Source: Apium graveolens (taxonomy: Eukaryota > Streptophyta > Magnoliopsida > Apiales > Apiaceae). From it: DNA of 64,000 nucleotides. Position 1 is the first letter of the stretch; every line of letters starts with the position of its first letter. The translations under genes and the position numbers were made by a program. The stretch is from the NCBI RefSeq assembly GCF_009905375.1, contig NC_133647.1, positions 169,554,275 through 169,618,274 of the forward strand, in the 5' to 3' direction. Of the stretch, positions 20,651 through 32,000 are shown piece after piece. The notes under the pieces are model-generated. The model was not told the DNA's origin. It saw only the letters and a program-made list of their open reading frames with translations, and did no database searches.

Positions 20651-23600
20651 CTGTAATATCAGGGTAAAGCAAGAAGTGAGCCAAAAGCTCAACAAGTGCT
20701 AACAGTACAACGCAAGACATAAATCGAGATATACCTTTAGGAATGACAATGGAAAGACATAATCAATGATAACGAGAGATAAAACTTATGTGAGTTGGCA
20801 TCATTTTGCTTGCATCAAAACAATTTTAAAATCATTCTTAATCAAAATCATTTTATGACGCTACGGATTACAGCCGGTGATCAGCCACGAAGTAATCCCG
20901 AACCTCGCTGGGTTCTAAAACATTATTGGGAATCCCTAGGCAACTTTTAAGCCTAATATAAGTGTGGAAAGGACTCGCGTCTCAGTCCAGATCCACCATT
21001 CAAAGAAAACATTTATCCCCCTTTGGGACTGAAAAATCCACATTTTAATCATTTTAAAAACTGATGCCGATCTATGACAAAATCTCTTTCGACTGTAATC
21101 ATTTTTATCAAGGGATTATAGATCAACTTGAAACACTGGAAATATGACACTAAATCTCAGGGCCATGATCCACTAGACTTTACTATATTAGGGTAATTGA
21201 GAGGTTTCCATAAACAAGAACTTTGACAAGGAAATTGAGCAAGGCTATTGGATAATATGAAAGAGTAATGCCAAACTAGGCTTAAAGCAATGGTTGTAGA
21301 CAAGGTATAGGTATTAGAACATCAAGAAGATAAGCATCACTGGTTCCAATAGGATAGAGGTGTTAAAATATAAAGAAAGTGATCATCAGCTCAAGATATA
21401 ACAGGGTATCAAGCTTTAGGGTAAGGATAGGGTTATCAAACAATCATGAATGAATTTAAGAAATGATTGGCTTTTAGGTATCAAGATAAAGTTTCTATCG
21501 AGGTTATTTCAAGAGTTGAGTCAAAGCATCAGGGTGCAATATCAAGATTTCTCAGGGATCAATAGCATGATAATCAAAAGGATCAATAAAGTATTATAAC
21601 AAATCTCTATTTTATCATGGCATTAAACTATCAGGAAGGACTTTTGAACTACTTGCAATACATACTCGAGGGTTCATGGCATCTCTATGTAACTCAAAGA
21701 TAAACAAAAGATACGCTTGATTTAAATATATCAAAATGACTCAGGATAATTGCATCGATATATATATGAACTGTTTACAGTAAATACGAAGGTCAAGTTG
21801 AATCACTTGCCTTGAGATAGACTGGTCTGGTCTGACTGGTAGGAGCAACAACTGGAGCTTCACTCGACTTTTATGGCAAGTTTTCCCTCGTCTCGAGATC
21901 CTACATAAATAATAATAATCCTCATTATAATATATTCTTACCATCTTAACCTATTTACAACCCGAAATTAAACATGGATGGCACTTAGGCCTATACGTAC
22001 TTAATTCATATCCACCATTATATTTTCAAATGTACACACGTAGCCACATAATCACATATCGTATATTAATACCAAATAACATCATATACACCATAATGCC
22101 ACACTAGGCTTGGATGATCTCGACTCACCACTTAAGTCACTTGGTCGCTAACTAAACAAAGTCTTCAAATTTGGGCTTCCTAACTCAATGTGCCTTTCCT
22201 AAATTATCCAAAACCTATTGACCCTCACTTGTGCCTTTTGCTCTACTGACCTTATACTATCTTACAACTATGGTGGTCGACCTAATACTCACTTCTAAGT
22301 GTTCTAAAGCTATGTGATAAGTGAAAGTGCTCACTGGTGCAAATTTCAGAATGGTATCTAAGGTTTCTTGAGTGCATTAGACACTCTTAAACTACAAGTT
22401 TTTCTTCAAAATTTTTACACAAGACTCTCCTGACCTAAGGGCATCTCACAAGCTTGATGTGGCTCAAAGGCCTGGCTTGGGCCTTCTTGGGCCTAAGCTA
22501 AAAGTCCAAGGTTCCCCTGTTTTTCTGGGCAGAAAATGCCCTGACTTGAATTATCTTGTGACACATGGTTCTAGCTCATATCCTATTAACTATGGTTGGA
22601 AAAACTTCTCTGACATACCCTCTAACTAAGGCCCAATTGGGCCTAATGAGGGCCTACCCATGACATGGCCAAATCTCCCTATTTCTAAGTTGCAACAAAA
22701 CTGTCCCCTGCTGGACAGATTTTGTTATTCTATTTGTGCACCTAACCAAATGACATGCAAACCTCCAACCAACTCCTAAAACCTATTATATACTCCCCAT
22801 ACTAACTTCTGGTAGCTTGGGCCTCAAAGTGCACATCAATGACATGGTCAAAACTCACTCTAAACCTCAGGGTACTAAACTGATTTTTCTGCAGAAACTA
22901 TAACTCTCATTTTTCCAAGGCTTTGACTTGACAAACCTATCTAACAACAACTCAAAACTTAAACAAAGACTTATACATGGTATTCTACTGAACTAACTCC
23001 CTTTTTCTCAAAATAACCTTGGTGAGATCATCCTTACCTAAGGTGCAACTATGGCAAAACAAAAGAGACTACTCTTTACAAATCACAAACCTTTATGCTC
23101 TTGAAGCAACAAGATATATATTTTTTTTCTTATAATAGATAACCACGAATTATTACCATGCAATAAGAAGTATAAATCAATATTAATACATTATTCCTAC
23201 TGAAATTAAGGCTCACTAACAACATGAATCTAAATGATCAAAACTTCCAAAAAAAATCAAAAGTGATTTACATGCATGCATGCTTTCGGATCTTTCAAGC
23301 CAAAGCAACATGATTTCCAAATAAATTTTTATCATAATTCAACATGCAAGCCTAACATGGATTACAACTAAATGATCAACTAGCATGCAAAAGGGTTTTA
23401 TCAAGATTTTACTATAAAATTCACGTTATCATCACAAAATACACAAAAATGTAACAAGGCAACAAAACACCATCCATTCGGCTCCTATCAAGTCATGGCC
23501 GAATGGATTAGGGTAAGAACAACATTTCATAAGTGTAACACTCTTATGTCTAGCCATTCTTGACCCTATGATACTATATCTCATGGTGAAAGCCTTAGGT

Positions 23601-23724
23601 TCACAAGAATCAAGGAGGTTCACTTTGAGTTTAACAAAAACATCACCATGCAAGGTCAAAACATAGGTTTTTCACTCTAACTTTTGAAATATATATAAGA
23701 ATAACATATAGGGAGTAAAATTAC
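20651..23724 (-). other. Candidate intron inside LTR S2 (about 3.07 kb)
   Basis: On the minus strand the acceptor is ATATTACAG with a CTCAC motif about 25 nt upstream (GTGAG on plus at 20676-20680). The best donor is CCAA/GTAATT at 23724, at the end of a CT-rich leader-like stretch (23865-23725) preceded by a TATA-like CATAAAAAC near 23895. The donor resembles the ACAAG/GTAATT of LTR G, and the implied lengths (3074 and 3071 nt) are nearly equal. Confidence 0.45.
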
Positions 23725-24587
23725 TTGGATATAAGATGATTGTTTGAGTGAGAGTTGAAGAAAGAAGGGGATGGGGCTCGGTTTTGGTGGTTGCCGAGAG
23801 GGGAGGGGAAAAACCGAGAGGTGAGGGAGGAGGGAGGGAGAAGAGAGTGAAGTGGTGGGGTGAAGTGAAGTGATGATCACTTCTTGGACTTGTTTTTATG
23901 CATTGATTTGACTATATTGTGAGTGGGTTTGAGATTTTACAAGAGTAACCCTCCAATATAGTTAGGTAGATTTGCATGCAAGGGTAAATGGGTAAATTGG
24001 TTAGCAAAATGTGAGTTAGTGGGGTTGAGAATGTCTTCTTTGCCCTTTGATTAAATAGAAGAGAGTTTGCATGCAAGGTTATTCATGTAATTTGATAAAT
24101 ATGACAACTAAAATTTATAATGATTTATTTTTATAAAATAAAATACAAGTTCAAAAATTATAAAATTTATACCATAAATTAACTTGTATTTTTAGAGACT
24201 TTATAAAATCATTTTCAAAATTTGTGAACAAAATGCCTTTTAAAAGAAGATTTTTCCAAAGCTTAGAATATTCCTTATAAATCAAAAATAAAGAAATTAG
24301 ATAAACTCTTGCTTTGAAAAATCATATACTACCCAAAGCAAATTTATAATGCAGAAATTTTCACTCACACAAACGTACAATCATTGAATATATTTTCATT
24401 TGACTTAATATTATACCAAATTCACAAATAATATTACATAAAATGCCGGTCGTAACAACTGGATCCTCCCCCATGATCCATGCTGTCCTCATCAGCATTT
24501 TCTGATGCTCCCCATGAAGTTATGCTCTCTGAAATTTCACAATTTGAGTTGGATCCTTCAGGAATTGAAGAATAAGAGTTTCCAGAA

Positions 24588-25253
24588 GGGGAAATGAATT
24601 TTTTCATCATCTAACTTATTGTGTGTTTAGAAACTTACCACTCAACTATAATTTTTTTTGTTTTACTCACTAATGTTAGGTTCGGATTTTTTTTAGTCAC
24701 TAACATTAGGTTCGGATTTGATTATTAGAATTTTGTCAATAGAATTGTGAAACAAGTATATATATAAACACAAAAATATAATAATGTTGTAATAATGTGA
24801 ATTTGGTATTAAATCCAACAACTCTCACAAGATATTTATCTTACAAATATAGTTTAATAACTTTTTTTTTAATTTTTTTTGTATATAAAAATTTAAACGT
24901 TAAATTATTATTTAGAAAAAAAATTAAAAATAATTCATTAAACTACATCTTTTAGGAGCTTTAAAATGCTTGTCAAACTCTCATCACCAAGGTAAACGTC
25001 TTGGGGGACATATGGAGTACTATATATAAAGATATAGACATATATCAAATCATTAAAATATTACAAACTACCACTATATTTTAATAGTGCCACCAAAAAT
25101 TGACATAATGCTAATAATCAAATGCAAACCTAACGTTAGTGACTAAAAACAAATACGAACCTAACATTAGTGGGTGAAAGAAAAAAAAATAATAGTTGAA
25201 TGGTAAGTTTTTAAAAACACGATAAGTTGGATGACGAAAAAATCCATTTTCCC
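24588..25253. mobile_element. Mutator-like MITE (666 bp) in element C
   Basis: A perfect 9-bp duplication TTTCCAGAA flanks it (24579-24587 and 25254-25262). Ends are long inverted repeats, GGGGAAATGAATTTTTTC against its reverse-complement partner, extending about 100 bp with some mismatches. Inside, a GTTAGGTTCGGATTT-type segment is repeated near each end. Nine-bp duplications with long terminal inverted repeats are the Mutator hallmark. No transposase ORF, so it is non-autonomous. Confidence 0.9.
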
Positions 25254-25262
25254 TTTCCAGAA

Positions 25263-25802
25263 TTATCAGAATTTGGATCATCAGAACTTGATGAATCAGA
25301 ACTTGAAGAGCCAGTGACAGGTTCTGATGTTTCTTGAGAGTCTTGAGTTGTGGTAGGATCATTAGCTTGCTCCCCCTGAACAAGTGCATTTTGCTTTGGA
25401 GTAATTACCTCAGTTTCAATGACATCAGAACTTAACCCGTCAGAACTTATAGGATCAGGATTTAAGTCATCAGAATTTACAGAATCAGAATTTAAATCTT
25501 CATTTTTAAATCTCAGCTGATCATGATCATTGAAATCTTCAAGTCCAATAATCTTTTTATCATCAAAAGATACATTGATAGATTCCATGACAACGCTTGT
25601 TCTTAAATTGTAGACTCTGAAGGCTTTTGTAGAAAGTGGATATCCTACAAAAATTCCTTCATCAGCTTTTAGATCAAATTTTGACAGCTGTTCAGGATGA
25701 GTCTTAAGAACAAAACATTTACATCCAAATACATGAAAGTATTTCAGATTTGGCTTCTTTTTCTTCACATCTCACATGGTGTTTTTCCATGCTTGTTTTT
25801 CC
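25263..25802 (-). pseudogene. Integrase C-terminal end and linker of element C
   Basis: Minus-strand frame: KPNLKYFHVFGCKCFVLK, DEGIFVGYP, VYNLRTSVVMESINVSFDDK, typical of Sirevirus integrase ends. A Ser/Asp-rich linker follows, encoded partly by repeated TCAGAACTT-like units. The linker continues beyond the MITE at 24578-24463 and then across S2 into the RT. The start is lost: at about 25802 the sequence switches to a gypsy LTR. Confidence 0.85.
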
Positions 25803-26639
25803 ATGCCGTGAACTCACTGCTACGTTTTGACCATTGCCATGATTAGATAGTTCATGTTACGAGTTTCGTTTTGATATGTAGTTCGTTTGATTCCGATGTA
25901 CGGTTTAGGAGAAACGACCGTTTTAAGTAACGGCGTTTCGCGACCGAACCATTACCCCTCGCCTTACTTTAAAACCTTGGTTAAGGACCTTAAATGACTA
26001 ATTGAGGTAAGAAACAATTATGTAAAGTGGATTAGGCAGTTGGTAAGGTACTCGCGAAAGAATCGCCTTAAAACCCTTAATGGTTAATTTATTAAAAATG
26101 GTGGAGCCGAGGGTACTCGAGCGACTTAAGTAAATCGTTAAGCGCGAAAGCGAACGTTAGGACTCTAAATGGTTAAAGTCTAGTTTCTTAAGCGACCGGG
26201 GTTTAATTCCGACTTATGTTGTTGTTCATAGGTTATCGGACCCACTCTAAGCTTAAGTCTATCCGGGAGCACTCAGGCAAGTTTTCTACCCGTTATACTG
26301 TTGTTGTGATGTATATGTGTATATGCATGATCTTGCGATAAATGCATATTTGTTATTAGCAAATTCTTGCGATATATTGTAGCATGTGAAATGGTATATA
26401 TGCATGCCTGTTTCATATTCTTGGATTATATATTTGTTGGTTAAAATGCTTACAGTTGCATAATACCTATGCTAGAGATAATCGGTATTTGAATTTACCC
26501 TTAGTATAAGGGATCAAAAGGTGAACATATTTCTAAACCGGGAGTCGATGTTCCCGAGTATAATATATATACTTTTATATATATATGGTTATAGTTTTCA
26601 AAACTATTAATCGAATAAGGTTTATTCGATAACTTTAAC

Positions 26640-27360
26640 TTTATTTTATTATTGAATATTATTTCGAATATTCATCCGAGGACTTATGACTCCTTTATAT
26701 TATTATTGAATATTATTTCGAATATTCATCCGAGAACTTATGACTCCTTTATTTTATTATTGAATATTATTTCGAATATTCATCCGAGGACTTATGACTC
26801 CTTTATATTATTATTGAATATTATTTCGAATATTCATCCGAGGACTTATGACTCCTTTATTTTATTATTGAATATTATTTCGAATATTCATCCGAGGACT
26901 TATGACTCCTTTATTTTATTATTGAATATTATTTCGAATATTCATCCGAGGACTTATGACTCCTTTATTTTATTATTGAATATTATTTCGAATATTCATC
27001 CGAGGACTTATGACTCCTTTATTTTATTATTGAATATTATTTCGAATATTCATTCGAGGGCTTATGACTTCTTTATTTTATTAAATGAATATTATTTTGA
27101 ATATTCATTCGAGGGCTTATGACTTCTTTATTTTATTAAATGAATATTATTTTGAATATTCATTCGAGGACTTATGACCCCTTTTATTTTATTATTTGAA
27201 TATTATTTGAATATTCATTCGAGGGCTTATGACTCCTTTATATTATTTATTGAATATTATTTAAATATTTATTCGAGGGCTTATGACTCAGTTTATATTA
27301 TTTAATGAATATTATTTGAATATTCATTTGAGGATCTATGACTCCGATTATTTGCTGAGA
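26640..27360. repeat. 54-bp minisatellite, about 13 units
   Basis: Unit anchor GAATATTA recurs at 26654 and then every 54 bp for eight near-perfect units, followed by five diverged units with 54-56 bp spacing. Each unit contains the inverted repeat GAATATT...AATATTC separated by six bases. The G 5' LTR has only five units (55017-55310). A 156-codon frame across it is a by-product of the 54-bp (18-codon) period. Confidence 0.95.
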
Positions 27361-27854
27361 TATATTATTTATTTTATTAAAGTATAAGGTGTCGATAATC
27401 AAACTTATCTTTGATTATTTAAATAAAGATAGTACTTTCGTATAAGTATATCTTTGGTTATTTAATACTCATTTCAAGTATAAGTTTTAAAACTTCTACT
27501 TCAATTATTTTTATAAAGATTATTCTTTATGGGAATATTATTTAAATAATAATATTCAGATATTTTCTAATATATTGGGACTGATTTATTTCATTAAATC
27601 AGCATTACTCCAAACACTCTTTAAAGTGTTTTCGATTCTTCAAAATGATTTTTAAAAGTTAGAGCGGATCCCAAAACTCATTTTTATATTTAAGATCTTC
27701 CTTTTAAAGGGGATTTAAATACTCGTTCAAAACTTGAGGGATCCGGCTCAGTGGTGTATTTTACATTCGCAACGAGGTTGCTATTTTGAGAAAACATCTT
27801 GATTACTTGCCCATCGTTCGGGAAGTAAGTTCATCTATTTGAGTCGGCATAAGC

Positions 27855-27945
27855 AACATGGGCTCAGTGGGCGTCCATGAAAGTGTAAGTGGCTCAGTGG
27901 GAGTCCATCAAATGCGTAAGTGGCTGAGTGGCAGTCCATCATAAG
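27855..27945. repeat. Short imperfect tandem repeat (about 38 bp, 3 units)
   Basis: GGCTCAGTGGGCGTCCAT, GGCTCAGTGGGAGTCCAT and GGCTGAGTGGCAGTCCAT follow each other at 32-38 bp intervals with AAGTG spacers. It is also present in LTR G at about 55810-55895. Confidence 0.8.
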
Positions 27946-28718
27946 GTCCTATTACGGCCAGGGTGATGACCAGTGGGGAATTCGTCCATCTACTAGTAGA
28001 AAAGGTTACTTATTGGTATCTTTGCCTGATCTGCAAGATATCAGGTTTATGCCAAGGTTTTCTCCTTTCCAAATTCATTGGATATTGCAACTCTGTTTAT
28101 AATTTTCATAACAGAGGTTTTCAAGGAGTGTATGAAATGTATATATATAGGTGTATATATATATCGGGATTTAATAAAGTATCTCGTAACTTCATTATTT
28201 ATAATGATATTCAAAGATTGAATCTATTCAAATCTTGTCTTGTAGTCTCATCTATGTGATGAACTTTTGAACTGATTATAACTTGAACGGTGGTAGTTCA
28301 AGTAATATTTGGAAAAGATATAAGTATATTGGGGTATCTTGTAACTTCATATTTTCAACTTATATCTAGTTAATGACTATCTTATGCATATCAAAGATTT
28401 TCAGAAAAACGTTGAGACAAGGGTAGATATATGAGATCACCTTGCAACGATATTTTTATACAGTTATAAACTGGAACTCTGTGTATATTATGCATGGAAG
28501 AGGACTTCCAAGATTTTGAAAAGTATATATGTATATATACTGAATATTTTGTGACTTCATCGCATTAAGATATCAAACTTGGTTCATTTCTTTTGACCAA
28601 GACTTTCATGAGTACTATGAGAAGGCTCATATATTGTTAATCATTATACATATTATTTTGGTGGGCTTCCTGCTCACCCTTGCTTTCTTCTTTCATCACA
28701 CAACAATAGATAGAAAAG

Positions 28719-28859
28719 ATGAACAGGACCAAGCTCCCGATTCGCAAGCGGTTAGAAAACGTTCCGCAGTCTTCTGAAAGCGTTGATGCCGCCGTAGCTG
28801 AGGTAGGAGCTACCAATAGGCTAGGTTTTCAACTATTGATGAACCAGACTTATGTATAA
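28719..28859 (+). CDS. LTR micro-ORF, G family, copy 1 (46 codons)
   Basis: ATG at 28719, nine nt after an AG acceptor-like site (28709) with CTCAC and a TTGCTTTCTTCTTTC tract upstream. The peptide begins MNRTKLPIRKRLENVP and matches the 48-codon copy at 56675. Between the copies the first 17 codons differ only at three synonymous sites; three amino-acid changes and a different stop occur later. The MxRTKxxxRK start keeps the spacing of the histone H3 tail. The rest (SVDAAVAEVGATNRLGFQLL) is unlike any family I know. Confidence 0.45.
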   Translation: MNRTKLPIRKRLENVPQSSESVDAAVAEVGATNRLGFQLLMNQTYV

Positions 28860-29113
28860 TATGAATTGTAATAATGGCAAGGAATATATAAATTTATTCA
28901 GAACCTTTTTAAGGTGTAACGATTTATAATTGTGGAATATAAGGACTTGTGTTATTTTTGAGTGTTCATCTCTGAGACTATAACTTGTGATGTGTGTGTT
29001 TATTGTGGGGTCACAGTACGGAGTAGTTGATTATTTATTAAGATTGGGTGTTATTAAGGGAAATGGAACTCGTGACAACCCGGATCCCCGACCCCGGATT
29101 TGGGGGTGTTACA

Positions 29114-30394
29114 GACACTTAGTCACACAGTTATATAATTGGTAGTGGATTGATTGTAATAAACACTGATATACTCAAAGAATAGCTTGAGTACAAGTGG
29201 GAGATTGTTAGGGTTTATACTGAACTATTCGTTTGAAGTATATACTATTACAATAATCATTTGAGAATCTTGAATGTATGTTTTCACATTGTCTGTATAT
29301 TATATATTGTAGACAATCTAGTATCAAATGGGATAACAGAAGATTAGATTGTCAAGCTCCTTATATAATATAATAAAGGTTCACAGTCTAAGTGGTGTTA
29401 GACAAACCACTGGAAGGGCTGAAGTATTATTTAGAAATAGTATATCTTTACTATTGAATAATGCTTGTATACTTTGTGTATATTGAACGTGATCAAAATA
29501 GTAGAATAATTCCTTCTTTTATTCTGACAATAAAGAAGAAATAATATTCTATGATATTATTATTGCTTAGGTTCTTAATCCGAATATAATGATTGACACT
29601 TGTATATAATGCACATGTTTTGATTCATACATTAAGTAATTTATTTTAAATTACAAATTTATGTATTGGGCAATGACATTATATACAGAGTGAGATATTG
29701 ATTATAAAAGGAAACCGTTTCCGAAAAATATATTCGGGTGATGATGTCCTCTTGAAAGTTCATAAAGATAATTGTGCTTTAGTCATGCAGGCAGATTTGT
29801 TCTTGCACAATTATAAGGTTGAGTGGATAATCAAGGATAAAAGATATTGATTAAATTAATTATCAGAAATTAATTTAATTAATGGACATGCGATATCTAT
29901 AACATGGGAAATTTAATAAGCAAATAATATGGAAGGCGAATTAAATAATTAATTTACGGAATTAGGAAAGGTAGTGCAAATATTAATTTTTTAGTGGATT
30001 GAATTAATATTTAATGATATTGGGCATGACCCAGAATGTCATTGGGAGGCCCGACCTAATTGTCCATGATCCATACTGTATCCTATTAATATTCTAATTC
30101 TCCTGAAGCCAGAATTGGTGAGAACACGAGAACACAAAATGAAATAAGATCATAGAGTTTGAGAGAGGCAGCCATTTTTCTCAAGGAGCCAGCTAGGGTT
30201 TTGGATTTTCAGAGCTTTATGGAGAGGTACACCTTGGGAGATCAAAGCCCACACTTCGTCCAAGGAGAATCAGGGAATACAGTAGAAGACGTGGATTTGA
30301 ATCGCTTGCGCCGTAGCGATTAAGGTTAATGTTCTGTTCGCACTTATTAAATTTATATCGTAAAATGCAGGACCGAGATCATATTGTTCTAGCA
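29114..30394 (+). mobile_element. Copia element D, 3' end and LTR only
   Basis: About 90 bp of internal sequence ends in the purine tract CAAGTGGGAGAT (29194-29205), followed by an LTR starting TGTTAGGGTTTATAC at 29206. The LTR end is uncertain; the best guess is AGCA near 30394, before AT-rich DNA. The rest of D is not in the window. The solo gypsy LTR abuts its internal side. Confidence 0.65.
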
Positions 30395-31700
30395 GGTCGT
30401 ATATGGTACTTTCTGAAATTATTAATCATCATTACTTGATTATTCATATTGGTTTTACTTAATTACCCTTAATTATTTTTAGGACCAATTTTTTTAATCC
30501 TAATTAGTATACAAATCAATTACCTTCTAAACTAAAACACATAATCTTTTTTATTTTTTTCCAACAAAACTCTATTTAATAAAATAAAAAAAACCACTTA
30601 TGTTGATTTTTTTATCAATTAACCCGATTCTTATAAAAAATAATTTTTTGACCCAATTTTCAATTAATCAGTTCTTTTTACTACCAAACATCGATTAATC
30701 GGCGATTAATCCCCAATATTCGCCGACTTTTAGAATACTGCTAATATGTAACATGTAACCAATATTTTTAATAACAAGTTTGCTTCTTTTCCAAAATAAC
30801 ACGGAAAATCTTCTTATTTAAATTAAAAACATAAGAGAAATTCTTTACTATAATACTAATTTTTTAAAAGTTTTTTTTACTATTTTACAACCTTCTGAAA
30901 ATATTTATAAAAATACAATGCAACAAAAATCAAACAAATATGTAAGTATTTTTTTTGTTATATTTGAGTTTGAATGAGTTGCGGAAATTTGTTGAGGTTG
31001 CATGATTGCATCTAGCTGCAGAAAAACCGTATGGCTGCAAAAAATTATTTTGAAAAATTTGTTTTTGTAAATCAAAATGTTTTCTTGCAAATTTTTTAAA
31101 AAATGATAGTATTTTTAAAAAAACATTAAATTTGGACTTGGCTATTTTTCAAAAAAGTCCAAAATATAATAATATTTGAAAAAAAATGAAATAAGAACTT
31201 AAATTTGAACCTTATATAATAATAAAATATGAAAAATAATATTGTAGAAAAAATGTACAAGAAATTAGAAAATCAGTATGGCGGGACAACTGAAAATTTT
31301 GGCGGTCACTTATCTTCTACAATTATATAAACTACACAATCTACTCAAAATAGGCAGGTAAAAAGTAGAAACTGGTGGCGGTGAACACAAATCAACCTCC
31401 GCTTCTTCTGGTAAATCCACATCATAATTTAGAGTACAAACAAAACATAAAATATCTGGTGCAAAAGTTCTCTCACGTGTTCAAAGGATCATAGGTAATT
31501 AACTCCCTCCCCTATTTGGGTTTCACTTGTTTTATGTGTAAAGATAACATGTGTTTTTTATATTATGTTTTTGTCGATTTTGGGGTTTTTGTTAATTTTT
31601 TGAACTATTTTGTTAAATATGTGGTTGGGTCCTGTAGTACTGTACATAGTATATAAGTTATTGTATATTTTTCTCTGTTTTAGTAATATGGTTAAGTGAT
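30395..31700. other. AT-rich intergenic DNA
   Basis: Very AT-rich with poly-T and poly-A runs. Frames are short and show no family likeness. I see no gene, RNA or clear repeat ends here. Confidence 0.6.
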
Positions 31701-31716
31701 CCTAGACTTAAGAAAG

Positions 31717-32000
31717 ACATATAATTAAACATTTTGGAGTTTTGGGGGGAAAACGAAGTAAAATATGGTGAAATATCTTATTTGGCAAGAGATATTTTAT
31801 CAGTGCCTTTGACAATAGTTGCTTCGAAATCCACTTTTAGTATTGGGGGGAGTATTTTGAACAAATGGCGAAGTTCTTATCTTCTTGAAAATGTACAGGT
31901 TCTCATCACCGCTCGTGCCATAGATTGCATGCTGCAACCCTTCATCTGGGGTTGCAATGAAAAGTGTAATAGTAGCTTTCTAAATAAATGTCTATGGTAA
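31717..32000 (+). pseudogene. hAT transposase remnant, C-terminal dimerisation domain
   Basis: An open 88-codon run with the hAT C-terminal (HATC) signature: YGEISYLARDILSVP, then VASKSTFSIGGSILNKWRSSYLLENVQVLITAR. The canonical form is VASExxFSxGGRxLxxxRSSLxPENVExLI. The catalytic domain upstream is not recognisable, so it is a relic of an old DNA transposon. No inverted ends were identified. Confidence 0.9.

Larger units (their letters stand above)
20406..24457 (-). mobile_element. Solo LTR S2 of a gypsy-type element (4052 bp)
   Basis: Flanked by perfect 5-bp repeats ACTGG (20401-20405 and 24458-24462). Minus-strand ends are TGTTACGACC and GGGGGTGTGACA, the same type as LTR G. No primer site, polypurine tract or pol is inside. 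A pyrimidine-rich leader, candidate intron and micro-ORF lie on the minus strand in the same order as in G. It sits between the integrase-end and RT regions of C. Confidence 0.88.
9340..25802 (-). mobile_element. Sirevirus-like Ty1/copia element C with env-like ORF, 5' half missing
   Basis: Read on the minus strand: integrase end (25802-25263), RT, RNase H, a 1.5-kb spacer, an env-like ORF, a G-rich polypurine tract and the 3' LTR (9905-9340). The extra ORF after pol and the TTGGGGGAGAT tract are the established layout of the Sirevirus lineage. Gag, protease and the 5' LTR are absent; the element breaks off at about 25802. Three later insertions sit inside it: solo LTR S1 (13633-16973), solo LTR S2 (20406-24457) and a MULE-MITE (24588-25253). 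A second member (C') is at 39450-42469. Confidence 0.9.
25803..29113 (+). repeat. 5'-truncated gypsy LTR, same family as G (3311 bp)
   Basis: From about 25803 the sequence is collinear with the G 5' LTR from about 54183 to its end at 57071, finishing GGGGGTGTTACA at 29113. The first ~1.3 kb (promoter, leader, donor) is missing. It contains an expanded 54-bp minisatellite, a second short repeat and the G-type micro-ORF. No duplication can be checked because the left end is lost. Confidence 0.9.

Noticed and set aside
21741..23880. Minus-strand frames of 67-75 codons in S2
   Set aside because: They lie in the candidate intron or leader, with low-complexity translation and no family likeness.
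26652..27122. 156-codon ORF with an 18-residue repeat
   Set aside because: Purely the translation of the 54-bp minisatellite, whose period is a multiple of three. The five-unit relative does not keep such a frame.
26640..27360. Possible CRISPR-like array
   Set aside because: Units are contiguous without unique spacers and sit in a plant LTR; a minisatellite explains it.
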